From assembly GCF_030272615.1 (NCBI RefSeq), contig NC_081406.1:218560997-218624996 (forward strand): a DNA stretch of 64,000 nucleotides, in the 5' to 3' direction. This document shows, one piece after another, positions 34,691 through 46,241 of this stretch; positions within the stretch are counted from its first letter, which is position 1, and each line of letters starts with the position of its first letter. Below the pieces are notes generated by a model. It ran no database searches. It worked only from the letters and a program-made list of their open reading frames with translations, and was not told where the DNA came from. The translations under genes and the position numbers were made by a program. The DNA comes from Cryptomeria japonica. Lineage: Eukaryota > Streptophyta > Pinopsida > Cupressales > Cupressaceae.

Positions 34691-36017
34691 GACACTCGTC
34701 TAGTCAAGAACATGAGATGTTTAAGGAACCATTCCCAAAACATGACAAGGGAAAAACTAAAGCCATAGAGGACCAAACCAACTATACCAGAGCAGCCTAC
34801 AACTATGATTCAACTATCAATCACATCTCGATGGACAATTATGTCTCTACCATTATCATCAAGGACAAAACGTCTGAGAATTCTACTCGGAGACCCAGGA
34901 TTGTCCTAAAAGGTGTTGGATCTTCTTCCGAACCTACCTCTGAACGTCATGTTACAACCCGCCGAGGTAAATTCACTTTGCAAGGTGCTCCAGCCAAGAA
35001 CACTGCCTCCTCATCAACCAAACCTGAGTATGACCTTGTAGAATAGTTAGGGAAGACACCCACGCTCATCTCTATCCTTGAGCTATTACGCATATCCCCC
35101 ACTCATAAAGCCATTCTTGACAAAATCTTGAGAGATACTGCCATTCCTATTGATCTAAACGTGGACCGGTTTCAAGCCATGGTGGGATACCTTTCCATTC
35201 CACATTCACTTACATTCATAGAAGTTGATGACGCCTCCGTAAGTCAGCCACATAATGCACCGCTACATATTGAAGCCTTCATACACAAACATAGAATAAA
35301 ATGAGTCCTGATAGATGGAGGAGCTGGTCTAAACATTTGTACATTGAGCACAATTAAACAAATGGGATATTCTGATAAAGCTGTGAATTCTACAAATCAA
35401 ATCACCATCAAGGCATATGATGATGAAGAGCGTTTGTCCAAGGGCACAGTCACCTTACCTCTTGGAGTTGGGCCAGTTACGAAGGATGTGGTTTGTCAAG
35501 TTTTGGATCTAGATCTCACTTATAACATATTGCTAGGACATCCTTGGATTCATGAAATGAGGGCAGTCCCATCTACATATCACCAATGCATTAAGTTTCC
35601 TCACAATGGAGTAGAGGTAATAGTTAAAGGTGATCCTAATTTGTTCATATACTGCAATAATCTTAGATCAAAAATTGAGACCATCATTCCCAGTAATCGT
35701 GAAGTTGTTCCTTCTTCAGCATACATTGATCCTAAGTCATTGAAACCTTCGACATCAAAACAAGGTGAGATTAAAGGCAAGTTTCAAGACAAAGGCATGG
35801 GGGAATACACTTTAAATCAGACCATGTACTTACAACAAGTCATGAGTTCCCCAAAAGAATATGGAAGACCACATCCTAACAAGCAAGTATCCATCATGGT
35901 ACTCAAATGGGACCCTACTAACTTTCAAAGATGGGGTGAACTGGAAGAGGAAGACTTATACAAAATGCTTTACAAAGACATTGAAGATGACACACAAGAT
36001 CACATCAGTCTACCATG
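34691..36017 (+). pseudogene. pro: Element D aspartic protease region
   Basis: Same layout as in A. The catalytic loop VLIDGGAGLNICTLS (about 35307-35345) follows a TGA at 35301, and ILLGHPWIHEMRAVPSTYHQ at about 35530-35585 is the second block (A has ILLGRPW). A TAG at 35044 interrupts the linker after YDLVE, where A continues YNLVEQLQR. The frame then continues open to the G-patch. Confidence 0.85.
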
Positions 36018-37128
36018 TGAGAAATATGGCAAAGGCTTCAAAATTCTACAAAAATTTGGGTATGATGGAAAAAGCCCTCTTGGGTTACGAAAGGAAGGCA
36101 TCATTGAACCTTTACAACCTGAATTGACATTCAAAAAGGAATGCTCGAAGGGACTTGGTTTCACGACTTCCAAGGTCCACACTCAAAAGGCAGAAGAAGC
36201 CAAACAAATCAAAGCTACCAAAATGCAACAAGAGGATCACTATTCCATAGACTCCAATGAATGGGAATGGGGTTCAAACAAGTCTTCTAGTGACTATGAG
36301 CTCACCAAGATATTCAGAGAACCAGATGAACCCACAGAAGAAGAGGAATTTTATTAAAGATTCAAAGTTGGTCAAGAAACAACCCATGAGGATTCCATAC
36401 AGTCCTTGTCTCAAGGTCCTAGGTTGAAATCACATAGGATGAGAACACCTGTCCCAGAATGTGCTACTAGTGATGATAATTTGGATTCACTCATGATCGA
36501 GACTGATGAGGAGAGTGCCATCGATGACCTCGATAATTACCTTGACATACCCGAATATAACTGCATCTTCACTCTTAGCCCCGCTAACTTCGAAGACATT
36601 GAAGGCCTTCCCCTTGTTCACCACCAACTCATTGACTGGGATCATGAAGGACCTGCACAGTTTGACACATTCCAAAATGATGAAGCTTTTATTGACTATC
36701 TGGGCATATGAGATGATCTTCCTCTTGGGGACCATAAAGCGGGATACACTATAGAACTCAATAGCGTGGCATATTTTGGTGAGGGTGTCGGACCTTCCAG
36801 TCGCAAAAATGTGAAAATAAGAACAAACCAAGGGTCTTATGGTGAAAACCACACTATGGCACTATCTGACCCCAAAAAAGTAAAAAGAAAGGACGTATCT
36901 GAGGGTGAAAACCTCTCCGAGGCACCTGAAGATGGAAGGCTTAACATTCTCCCAACATCATATGAAGAAAAGTCATCCATGTTGGTAGAGGAGACTATCA
37001 AAACAAACATTGGTATAGAAGAGGTTCCACACAACATATTCCTAGCTCAATCGTTGATGGAGTCAGAAAGGTCAAAATTCATAATTCTTCAAAGAACGAA
37101 AAATCAACTTTGCCTGGTCATACGCTGA
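36018..37128 (+). pseudogene. Element D G-patch and acidic spacer
   Basis: YGKGFKILQKFGYDGKSPLG, continuing to KEGIIEPL, is the G-patch counterpart of A's at 5219. The spacer then carries DSNEWEWGSNKSSS, LIDWDHE and ENLSEAPEDG, blocks also seen in A. Stops at 36355 (TAA) and 36709 (TGA). Around 37085-37095 the frame shifts by one base, so the RT-proximal block INFAWSYA is read in a different frame from the spacer. Confidence 0.78.
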
Positions 37129-38020
37129 TATGCTTGGATTAGATCCGGATTTGGTAATGCATCATTTGACAGTCAAACCGGGGGCAAAGCCAGTGAAACA
37201 AAAATTAAGAAAAATGCATCCACAAGTGGCATTACTAGTCAAAGTAGAACTTGAGAAATTATTGGATGTCGGATTCATATGCCCAATTGATTATCCTGAA
37301 TGGATCTCCAACTTAGTGCCTGTCAGTAAACCAGATCATAGCATTAGAATATGTACAGATTTTAGAGACATCAACAAAGCTTGTCCAAAGGATGACTTCC
37401 CATTACCAAATATCGACTTGATTGTTGATCTCACAGCAGGTCATGAAATGTTATCATTAATGGATGGATTCTCTGGTTATAATCAAATAAGGATCGCGCT
37501 CGAGGATCAACACAAAAAATCATTCACTTGTCCTTGGGGAACTTTCTGCTGGAATGTCATGCCCTTCGGGCTAAAAAATGCAGGTGCTACATATCAAAGA
37601 GCCATGACTACTATCTTTCATGATCTCATGCACGTAACCATGGAAGATTATGTCGATGACCTCTTGGGCAAATCAATAGACAGAAATACACATTTGGACA
37701 TACTTTCAGTCATCTTTGATCGGTTGGAAAAATACAAAGTAAGATTAAACCCCAAGAAATGTGTCTTTGGAGTAACCTCCGGGAAGCTCCTAGGATTCAT
37801 TGTATCCAAAAGATGAATCGAAGCTGATCCAGCAAAAGTCAAGGCCATCTTGGAAATGAAACCACCAAGAAATATCAGTCAACTTCGATCCTTACAAGGC
37901 AGACTCCAGTCCATATGAAGATTCATAGCACAACTGGCAAATAAGTGTAGTCCTTTTCAGCACCTACTACATAAAAACATCAAATTCAAATGGGATGATA
38001 ACTATCAACAGGCTTTCCAG
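37090..38020 (+). pseudogene. pol: Element D reverse transcriptase
   Basis: RT blocks are well preserved: FICPIDYPEWISNLVPVSKP, CTDFRDINKACPKDDFPLP, LMDGFSGYNQIRIA, MPFGLKNAGATYQRAM, then YVDD in MEDYVDDLLGK (about 37650), LNPKKCVFGV and LLGFIVSKR. TGA codons at 37814 and 37916 each stand where an Arg codon is expected (likely CGA to TGA). The frame is otherwise open from 37130. Confidence 0.92.
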
Positions 38021-38950
38021 ATGCTCAAAGATTATCTTCTCAATCCGCCAGTTCTGATGCCACCAGTTCCAGATCAACCTCTTTTACTATACATATCAGC
38101 TACTTCAACAGCACTGGGGGCACTCTTAGCACAACAAATTTCTGAGGGTAAGGAAAAAGTAGTATACTATATCAGTCGCACATTGGTGGGATATGAGCTA
38201 AACTACACACCAATTGAGTGTGCATGTCTCACCGTGGTCTTTGCTTCGCAAAAATTACGACATTACATTCTCACTCATAAGACTAAGTTGGTTGCAAGGA
38301 TAGACCCATTGAAATACCTTCTCAATAAAGCAACACTTACTGGGCGACTAGCTAAATGGGTAATGATCCTGAGTGAATTCGACATCAAGTATGTGGATAG
38401 AAAAGCAATAAAAGGACAAGCCATCGTAGATCAATTAGCAGACGCTCCCATGATTGATGATGTTCCTCTAAGTTCAAAATTTCCAGATGAATCTATTTTG
38501 ACAATGTCACATGCAACGCCATGGCAACTGTACTTCAACAGCTCATACACACAGCATGGAGCAGGAGCTAGCATCCTCTTTGTAACTCCTCAAGGGGATT
38601 CTATACCAAAATCATACCGCTTATCATTTCCTTGCACTAACAATATAGCGGAATATGAGGCATTAACAACTGGATTACAGATTGCAGTTCAGTGGAAGAT
38701 CCAGGAACTTCGTGTTTTGGGGGACTCTCAACTTGTAATCCATCAAGCAACTGATGATTACCAAACAAAAGATGAAAAATTAATGCCTTATAAACAAATG
38801 GTGGATGACCTGAAACAACACTTCACAAAGATAGATTTTGAGCAGATACCAAGAGATCAGAATCGCGTCGTAGATGCCATGGCTACAATTGCTTCCTTGA
38901 TCAATCTACCTCCAAATGAGACCTGCTATGAGTTCTTAGTGGATAACCTT
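38021..38950 (+). pseudogene. pol: Element D dual RNase H
   Basis: First part of a 668-codon open frame. The gypsy-type domain (residues about 20-145) again lacks the catalytic Asp (LLYISATSTALGALLAQQ) but keeps the fold blocks. The second RNase H spans residues about 165-290: the first catalytic position is Asn173 (YFNSSYTQ, against A's YFDGSYTQ), while Glu211 (IAEYEAL), Asp235 (LGDSQLV) and Asp285 (VVDAMATIA) are present. D's second domain therefore probably lacks activity through an Asp-to-Asn change, although the frame is open. Confidence 0.88.
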
Positions 38951-40270
38951 TTAGTTCCTTCATATGAAATCATGCCTACTAAGATGATATGTGTTGTCGG
39001 TCCCGAGTCCCAGTTATATGGTTCCATTTTCACATACCTTCATGGCAATACCCTACCTCCTGATCTATCAAATAACCAACGTCACACTTTCATTCGCCAA
39101 TCCTCTCGATATGTCATTTTAGCTGATATCCTATACTGGCAAGGTCTAGATGGCACTCTTCTTAGATGTTTAGAAACTGACAAAGCTCAGATTGCGTTAC
39201 GGGAAGTGCATGAAGGGATATGTGGTCCACATGCTAGTGGTCCTACCTTGGCCAAGAAACTCATCAGGACTGGATATTACTGGCCCAATATGGAAAAAGA
39301 CTCATATCAGTTTGTCAAGAAATGTAAGCAATGTCAAATTCATGGAGACCTCATACATGCGCCAGCACAAGAACTTCAACCAATTGCGTCTCCTTGGCCC
39401 TTTTGTCAGTGGGGACTCGATCTCATAGGCAAGATTCACCCTCCTTCTTCCAATGCTCATAAATTCATTATCACTGCCACAGAGTATTTCACAAAATGGA
39501 TTGAAGCCATGCCTCTCACACAAGTCACTGGAAACCAGATTGCTACGTTCATCCTCAACTATATCATTTGCCGATATATTATTCCTATTTCCATTATCAC
39601 TGATAATGGGCGTCCCTTCAAAAATCAGGATGTTCGTGAACTTTGTGACCGCTTCCATATTTCCCATCATTTCTCCACACCATATTACCCCCAAGGTAAC
39701 GGTCAAGCTGAGGCGTCTAACAAAACAATCCTTAAAATCCTAAAGAAGATAGTCAACAATGTTGGCCGTAATTGGCATATCCAACTTAATCCTGCACTTT
39801 GGGCCTACCGCACAAGTGTCCACACACCTACAGGAGCTACACCTTATTCACTTGTCTATGGTGCTGAAGCCATCTTGCCTATTGAGGTCGAGCTACCCTC
39901 TTTACGGGTCTCTTTGCAAAACATTATCAGTGATGAAGACTATAGGGTCTCTCGCTTACAAGAGCTGGAACTACTGGATGAACGAAGACAAACTGCTTTT
40001 AATCATCTCAAGGCTTATCAACAATGAATGAGTTGCAATTACAATCACAAGGTCAAGCCTCGCACATTTGAGGTAGGTGATTTGGTTCTCAGAGAAAACC
40101 CCAAAAATCAGCAAGACAAAGAGAAGAAGGGCAAGTTCGAACCAAATTGGCTGGGTCCTTACATCATTACAACAACATATGGATCTGGGGCATATCAGCT
40201 CTCAACTACAGAAGGTGAACCTTTGGAGGATCCTATCAACAACATGCACCTTCTCAGGTTTTACACATAG
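38951..40270 (+). pseudogene. pol: Element D integrase, core open and catalytic triad intact
   Basis: In the same open frame as the RNase H. Zinc-binding residues are His397, His404, Cys435 and Cys438. The catalytic triad is Asp467 (WGLDLIGKI), Asp528 (IITDNGRPF) and Glu564 (GQAEASNKT), with 35 residues between the last two, the canonical D,D-35-E. A TGA at 40025 interrupts before the C-terminal module FEPNWLGPYIITTTYGSGAY (40130-40200). The frame ends at TAG 40268. This is the best preserved enzyme domain in the window. Confidence 0.92.
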
Positions 40271-42083
40271 CTCTTTAGAGTATCCTAATTCAAAAAAAAT
40301 ACAAAAAAATCAAAAATTTCAAAAATACAAAAAAATCAAAAAAATCAAAAATACAAAAAAAATCAAAAATTTCAAAAATACAGAAAAATTCAAAAATTTC
40401 AAAAATACAAAAAAAATCAAAAATTTCAAAAAAACAAAAAAAAATTATAAAACACAAAAAACAAAAAACATTGAAAAATCGAAAAAAGTAAAGAGAAATA
40501 ATTTCGTCCAACGGTGAAAACCACTTCGATGGCACCCTGGGCAAGTACCATGGTGAAAATTGGGTCACCAGTGCCATGCGTAGAGACATTGCTCCTCCCT
40601 CCTTCAGGATTCACTTTCATCCTTTCACTTTACACACACTCACAACCTATTCGTTCATAATAAACTTACCCATTCCCATCATGGCTTGTTATTGATCTAC
40701 CTAAGATTGGTTAGCCATTCATAATAACCTTTCTTTTCCTCCCTTTCCATCTATAATAAATCAGATCCTATTTGTGGCTAAGGCAAATCCTACGTCTAGT
40801 GATGGGTGTGGAACTGAGAACTTCACATGTTTCGAGGAGTACAGTTTCTTCCAGCTTCCTTCAGTCTATCTGCGCACAATCTGCAATAAAGCAACATTTG
40901 CATCACAGATCCACAATAAAGTTTCATCTTCTCCGCAACAAAGTATCAGTTTCATGGATTCAGTCAGTTTCAGATGAGACAACAGCAACAATGGGCTTCA
41001 ACAAAATCAAATCTTTCAACAGACTCAGACAACATATGGTTCCGTGCTATCTATCCTTTTTGTGAAAGTAAACATTGTGACCACAATCAAATAAGACTTA
41101 TACAAGTGACAAGAGACACTAAACTTGAGGACTACAGTGGATGTTGGTGTCAAGTCTTGGTTTTCTTTTGATTTTATCTTTTGGTGACATGTCTTTTATC
41201 TTTTTCAGGATGTCTCTGACTAGAGATTCTATCTCCAAGATGTCTTTGACTAGAAAGGCGAGGATGGGGTATCATCACCTATTTGTATTTGTTGTCTGTG
41301 GATTGTCTCTTAGTAATGCTATGACTTGTCCAAGGATATGAGGACACTGTGAGTCTAGTGTGAACTGGGGCATTCCTTGTTTGTGACTGTCTTATCTCCA
41401 TGCAAACGGGTACAATGACTTTCTAGGTCGAACATATGTCTCGATTGTCATAACCTACTTGCCATAATAAAGCTCAATGATGATAACACACAAGAAGCTC
41501 TTTCACTTTCATATCTTCTATCTTTCATCCCCCTTTCTTGATTGACTTCCATCGTCCTTCTTGAGTCCATGTAGCCTGCTATCACATGACTAAGTATAAT
41601 GACACACCAAAAACATTTGCATTTCATGTAGTTGCACCTGCATTACCACATATTAAGCATTTCATACATACATATAGATATCACAATTGCATCACATCCT
41701 ACACACAACACCTATTAGCACATTTTATATTCTCATCATGTAAATAATTATTTGCATTACCATATTCATCTGCATTTCATACATTCACATTTGCATCATG
41801 CATACACATATAAAACATAAACGAACAAAAATATTGCATTGCATCATGTACATATTTGCATCCATATCATAAGCATCACATAAAACAAACATCCTAAGAA
41901 CATCTCATCACTTAGGTACACAAGCATATAGCTGCCGCAAAGATGAATCATCTCATATATATATCATAAGTGTCATAATACAATGAGGTCAAAAAAAAAA
42001 AATCATATGGCTACAATCACCCAAAGGTGTCTACATCATCATACAAAATGGTACAAAATTGATACATAGGGAGCCCTCTATGG
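40271..42083 (+). other. Noncoding 3' region of element D, with an A-rich repeat at its start
   Basis: 40288-40490 is a low-complexity run of AAAAATCAAAAATTTC and AAAAATACAAAAA units. 40500-42083 has no coding pattern. It shares words with the matching part of A (9935-11765), including GGTGAAAAcC near its start and many TTTGCAT words between 41620 and 41880. Confidence 0.6.
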
Positions 42084-42490
42084 CTATGATGAACTCCCTC
42101 CCTCAGAGCCGGTTGGCCTCGATGAAATTTGAGCCCTAGAAGGACCCACCCCAAGATCATCTCTCCTGGCCCCTGTGTCCTCTGCAGCTAGCCCCCGTGT
42201 CACCCTATCCGGACACAGGAACCCATTGATCGCTCCTCCTATCACTGCTGGCAGCGCTAACCCTGTAGCTGTCATAATATCCCAAGACACATGTCTAGCC
42301 CTCATCTCCAATCCTGGGTCCCGGAACACTCATCTCAGGGCCTCCCTGTCTCCATCTCGATCGTACGGAAACAACTCCCCATCGATCGGTATCTGCAAAA
42401 TCCTATATACATCCTCAAGGGTGACTGTCATCTCCCCCATCGGCAAATGAAATGTTCATGTCTCGGAGTGCCATCTCTCTGGCTTAACTC
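42084..42490 (-). pseudogene. Element D antisense PMD ORF, truncated and internally deleted
   Basis: The minus strand starts at the right-hand junction with HLPMGEMTVTLEDVYRILQI, the same PMD block as in A (HLPMGEISVTLEDVYRIL). After a stop it goes on to GLALPAVIGGAINGFLCPDR, matching A's APPVILAGLIGGFICPDS. From there it jumps to a short Ser/Gly tail ending EGGSSS and a stop at 42084, so the middle and later PMD blocks found in A (LAHLY, LLQIW, WRPY) are missing. The N-terminus is cut off by the junction with E. Confidence 0.78.
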
Positions 42491-42958
42491 TGTCTTCATT
42501 AATCGATAGCGATAACCTTAGGGTTTACTGACTAGGTTCCTTACAGTTTACCGACTAGGTTCTTTAGAGTTTACCAACTAGGTTCTTTGCTCGGTAACAT
42601 AGTATAGTATTAACCTTACAATCAATAACATATGTAGGATATCAAAATAATCTAAACATCATGATCTCATCATTGTCTAACTCGGTAATAGTTGCCCATT
42701 GAATAATTTATTTATCCCCTTATCCATCATATTATTTCTGTGTCTTTTACCGACATCTTTATACTCATCAAATCATACTTCTTAAGATATGGCAACATCA
42801 TACTGATTTAGAAAATCAATATCTTGACATCAATGCCAAAATAATAATATTAAGACAATAAATCATCCTTAATCAATTATATCCATAATCATCAACAACC
42901 TTCTCAATATCCTTATTGAAATGGCAACAATCTCTCCTTGTCTATTATAATGCCAACA
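42487..42958 (-). repeat. Element E 3' LTR (left copy)
   Basis: Right end TGCCAACA abuts the polypurine tract. It contains three tandem copies of a roughly 23-bp unit, GTTTACCNACTAGGTTCTTT, at 42528-42592. The left limit is the junction with D and may be a truncation. Confidence 0.8.
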
Positions 42959-42974
42959 ATCTCCCCCTTTGGCA
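42959..42974 (-). promoter_or_regulatory. Polypurine tract of element E
   Basis: The minus strand reads GCCAAAGGGGGAGAT then TGTTGGCA, the same tract as in B. 42975-43391 is noncoding LTR-proximal sequence. Confidence 0.8.
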
Positions 42975-44331
42975 TTGATGGCAAAACCAATTGATTTGAC
43001 CTAATTGATTCGAATTGATGTGATATTCTGAAATGTTGAAATGCTCTCCCCTTGTCATCAGAATTCTCCCCCATACATTATACTTCTCCTCTTTTCTTAG
43101 TCTTTCTTTTCTTCAGTCTTCTCTAGTCTTCTCCAGTCTTCTCCCCCTCTGACAACAATGCCAAAAAGTAAAGAACTAAAACATAATTTCTTCCTATATG
43201 AAGTGATTTCCTGTTGTGATGTATCAACTTAGTCTCGGTCAAAGCATTTTGTCTTCAATTCCTATTCCCTGTATTGTTTCCTGTATTGTTTCCTGCACAC
43301 CTTTAGAAAACATCCTAAAGTGTGTAAATCAACATCAACTCCTAAAATATATTCTGTAGAGTCATCGAATTGATTCTTTCACCGAACTTGGTCAGTGAGT
43401 AGAAGATAGGGGTAGGACCTCTAACTTACTTCTGAGATACTCAAAAGTGTCCCTCAATAGTGGCTTGGTGAAGATATCTGCTATTTGTTCCTTTGTGCTA
43501 ACAAACTCCAACACCACTTTCTTCTCTTGAGCTTCTTCTCTAAGATAATGATATTTGATAGAGATGTAATTTTTCTTAGAGTGCATAACAGGATTATTTG
43601 AAATGTTAATGGCACTAGTATTGTCACAGAATATAGTTACTAGCTCCGTAACTTTCTCATTTATACCATGCAACAGTTGTTTGATCCATGTTATGTTGGT
43701 ACAATTTAATGCTGCAACAACATATTCAGCTTCTGTTGTTGACTGTGAAACACATCCTTGTTTCTTACTAAGCCAACTTACTAGTCTTTCTCCTAAAAAG
43801 AAAGCTCCTCCACTTGTGCTTTTTCTATCATTAATGTTGCCTGCCCAATCAGCATCAATATAAACTTTTAAATCAAAGTCATTTCCTTTCTGATATACTA
43901 AGCCATAATCCTCTGTGCCTGAAGTATCTAAAAATTCTTTTGATTGCTATCATGTGTGTTTCCTTGGGATCTGTAGAGAATCTTGCAACTATACCTACTG
44001 CATGTGTTATATCTGGCCTATTGTGAACAACATATTGTAGCTTTCCAATCATGGATGGGTAAAGTGTCTCATCAACAGATGCAGATTCATTATTCTTTGA
44101 TAATTTACAGTTGGTAGTCATAGGAGTACTTACTGGTTTTGAATCCTCCATTCCAAATTTCTTCAAGATTTCCTTTATGTACTTGGATTGAGTAATGAAA
44201 ATCTCATTTTTCATTTGCAGTATCTGTAAACCTATAAAATACTTTATCTCATCGATTAATGACATCTCAAATTCTTTGCTCATTTCATTTCCAAAGTTCT
44301 TACATAAAGAGTCATTTCCACAAAATATAAT

Positions 44332-45100
44332 TGTAGACACCCAAAATTGTCCAATCTAATTAAATAAATATTTTATTTATTTAATCATCTAAGCTTAATT
44401 CTTCTATTAATTAAATAAATCTTTATTTATTTAATTAATTCAGTTATCCTCTTCTAGCCTTATTTCTCATTTAAATAAATAAATTTATTTATTTAAATTG
44501 TCCTTTTCCTAAATTAAATAAATATCTTATTTATTTAATTGATCCCACTTCTTCTATTAATTAAATAAATCTTTATTTATTTAATTAATTCATTAACCTT
44601 TTCTACCCATGACACATGTCATTCATCTCTTAATTCATACACTACCTACCCCTTTCATTATTTTATTATTTCTTTTACCTACCCTCTAATCATAGCTGAC
44701 CTCCTTTTACACCTCTCAATCTTATCCCTCCATTTCATATAGTGTCTTCTATATAAGGAGATGCTTCCTTCATTATCAAACCCTAATCAATCATCTTTTA
44801 TGCACTTGACTACACTACGATCCTACTTGCAACCACATTCCGTTCTTTGTTGAGCTCTTGTGCACATATAATCTGAGAGCAAATATATCAAGCAAGATCA
44901 ATGGAGATAGGAAGAATGGAGATCCAAACCCTATTGGACATGTGATGGTATAATCTTTGTGATTTCATTTGATTTGCATTGTCTTAGGTAATCTTCATAT
45001 GTTATGGTGGATCTTTGTTGTTGTTAGGCTAGGGTTTTTGTGGTTGAATTCATTTAGCCTTTCAATATCGTTATTATTGTATCCATTTTCACCATATACA
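44332..45100 (+). mobile_element. Solo LTR S3 (769 bp) inside copia RT, target duplication ATAAT
   Basis: ATAAT at 44327-44331 and 45101-45105 flank a TGTAGACACCC...CATATACA insert. The start resembles S1 and A. Repeated ATTAAATAAATCTTTATTTA-like units occur at 44350-44600. A TATA box on the plus strand sets the orientation. It interrupts the RT exactly at VDD-II. Confidence 0.9.
44749..44758 (+). promoter_or_regulatory. Probable TATA box in solo LTR S3
   Basis: CTATATAAGG, with a cap-like region about 30 bases on. Supports plus orientation of S3. Confidence 0.55.
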
Positions 45101-45262
45101 ATAATATCATCAACAAATATGGCTGAGATCAGTATTCCATTTTCATCATTCTTCATGTACATATTGTTGTTCTCACTTGTCCTTATAAAACCAATCTTAA
45201 TCAAATAAGAGTGCAATCTTTCATACCATGCTCTAGGTGCTTGTTTCAATACAATCTAGACA

Positions 45263-45769
45263 TAGAACTAATCTTGTCCATCTGCTGGGCTCTATACTCT
45301 GTCATACAAACAGTTCTTCAAGCTTCTGTGCTTGGTAATTACTATGTAGCATCCCTGTGCATACACTTTCCTGCATACATTGTTTATCAACAGTTCCCTA
45401 TTTATAAACAATTGTCAACTACTTAATCTCCTTGATCACATTTCCCATGATCAATCATAGCCATCAGATCTTCAAACTTTGACCAGGTTCAATGTATTCT
45501 TCGATCTAAAAAATGTTTTACCCCACCTTGGAACTTGCATACATTTCTTGGAACTTGTGCTAGGGTATTGTGGTTCAATCTAAGCTGTAGATCTTCCTGC
45601 CAATTTTTCTTTGCCATAGATTCTTTAACAAACTTCATGCACAACATACCAATCATTTAATCAGTTCTAGCTCATCAGCTCCCTTCATTAAATAACGCAT
45701 GTAACCATTTGATGCATTCTGTTACAGCTCGGTTACAACTCGGTAAATACTAAACTTTACTTGGTAGAC
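45263..45769. other. Unassigned stretch between E's RT and its right LTR
   Basis: No copia coding blocks, primer site or other motif seen. It may be diverged E sequence or part of its LTR, because a repeated CTCGGTTACAACTCGGTAAA lies just before the shared 472-bp part. Confidence 0.4.
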
Positions 45770-46241
45770 ACTCTATCTTCATTAACCGATAGCGATAACC
45801 TTAGGGTTTATTGACTAGGTTCCTTAGGGTTTACCAACTAGGTTCTTTAGGGTTTACCAACTAGGTTCTTTGCTTGGTAACATAGTATAGTATTAACCTT
45901 ACAATCAATAATATATGTAGGATATCAAAACAATCTAAACATCATGATCTCATCATTGTCTAACTTGGTAATAGTTGCCCATTGAATAACTTATTTATCC
46001 CCTTATCCATCATATTATTTCTGTGTCTTTTACCGACATCTTTAGACTCATCAAATCATACTTCTTAAGATATGGCAACATCATACTGATTTAGAAAATC
46101 AATATCTTGACATCAATGAAAAAATAATAATACTAAGACAGTAAATCATCCTTAATCAATTATATCCATAATCATCAACAACCTTCTCAATATCCTTATT
46201 GAAATGGCAACAATCTCTCCTTGTCTGCTATAATGCCAACA
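45770..46241 (-). repeat. Element E 5' LTR (right copy)
   Basis: Same length as the left copy and about 4% different, with the same three 23-bp tandem units (45812-45876). Ends TGCCAACA at 46241, after which C sequence resumes. Confidence 0.8.

Larger units (their letters stand above)
34060..42490 (+). mobile_element. Element D: second Tat/Ogre-like gypsy element, both ends and both LTRs missing
   Basis: Same plan as A, from the middle of gag through protease, G-patch, spacer, RT, dual RNase H, integrase and an antisense PMD fragment. Homology to A starts inside gag at about 34060 (FLQRW segment) and stops inside the antisense ORF at about 42490. No primer site, polypurine tract or LTR belonging to D is present in the window. 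One frameshift (near 37090) and about eight stops break it, yet the C-terminal half of pol is open for 668 codons. D thus looks less decayed than A in pol. Confidence 0.85.
43392..45262 (-). pseudogene. pol: Element E copia RT (second half) and RNase H, split by S3
   Basis: On the minus strand: KQAPRAWYERLHSYLIKIGF and IFVDDII (45250-45101), then solo LTR S3, then IIFCGNDSLCKNFGNEMSKE, YFIGLQI and YPSMIGKLQYVVHNRPDIT (44331-43880). RNase H follows with IFCDNTSAINISNNPVMHSK and ADIFTKPLLRD, ending near 43392. These are standard copia blocks. With S3 and one target copy removed, the VDD active-site region reads through. No RT sequence is visible upstream of KQAPRAW, so the domain is 5'-truncated at about 45262. 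A frame change lies near 43880. Confidence 0.88.
42487..46241 (-). mobile_element. Element E: truncated copia element (minus strand) holding solo LTR S3
   Basis: Two matching LTR segments of 472 bp each (42487-42958 and 45770-46241) bracket a copia pol 3' part: RNase H and the second half of RT on the minus strand. Gag, protease, integrase and the first half of RT are absent, as is a recognisable primer-binding site. A polypurine tract is present next to the left LTR. LTR copies differ at about 4% of sites (I counted about 19 in 472), mostly transitions. The outer flanks do not show a matching 5-bp duplication, so its insertion history is unclear. Confidence 0.75.

Noticed and set aside
40290-40589. 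Phe-rich minus-strand frame and Lys/Asn-rich plus-strand frame
   Set aside because: Both are translations of the A-rich low-complexity run after D's integrase.
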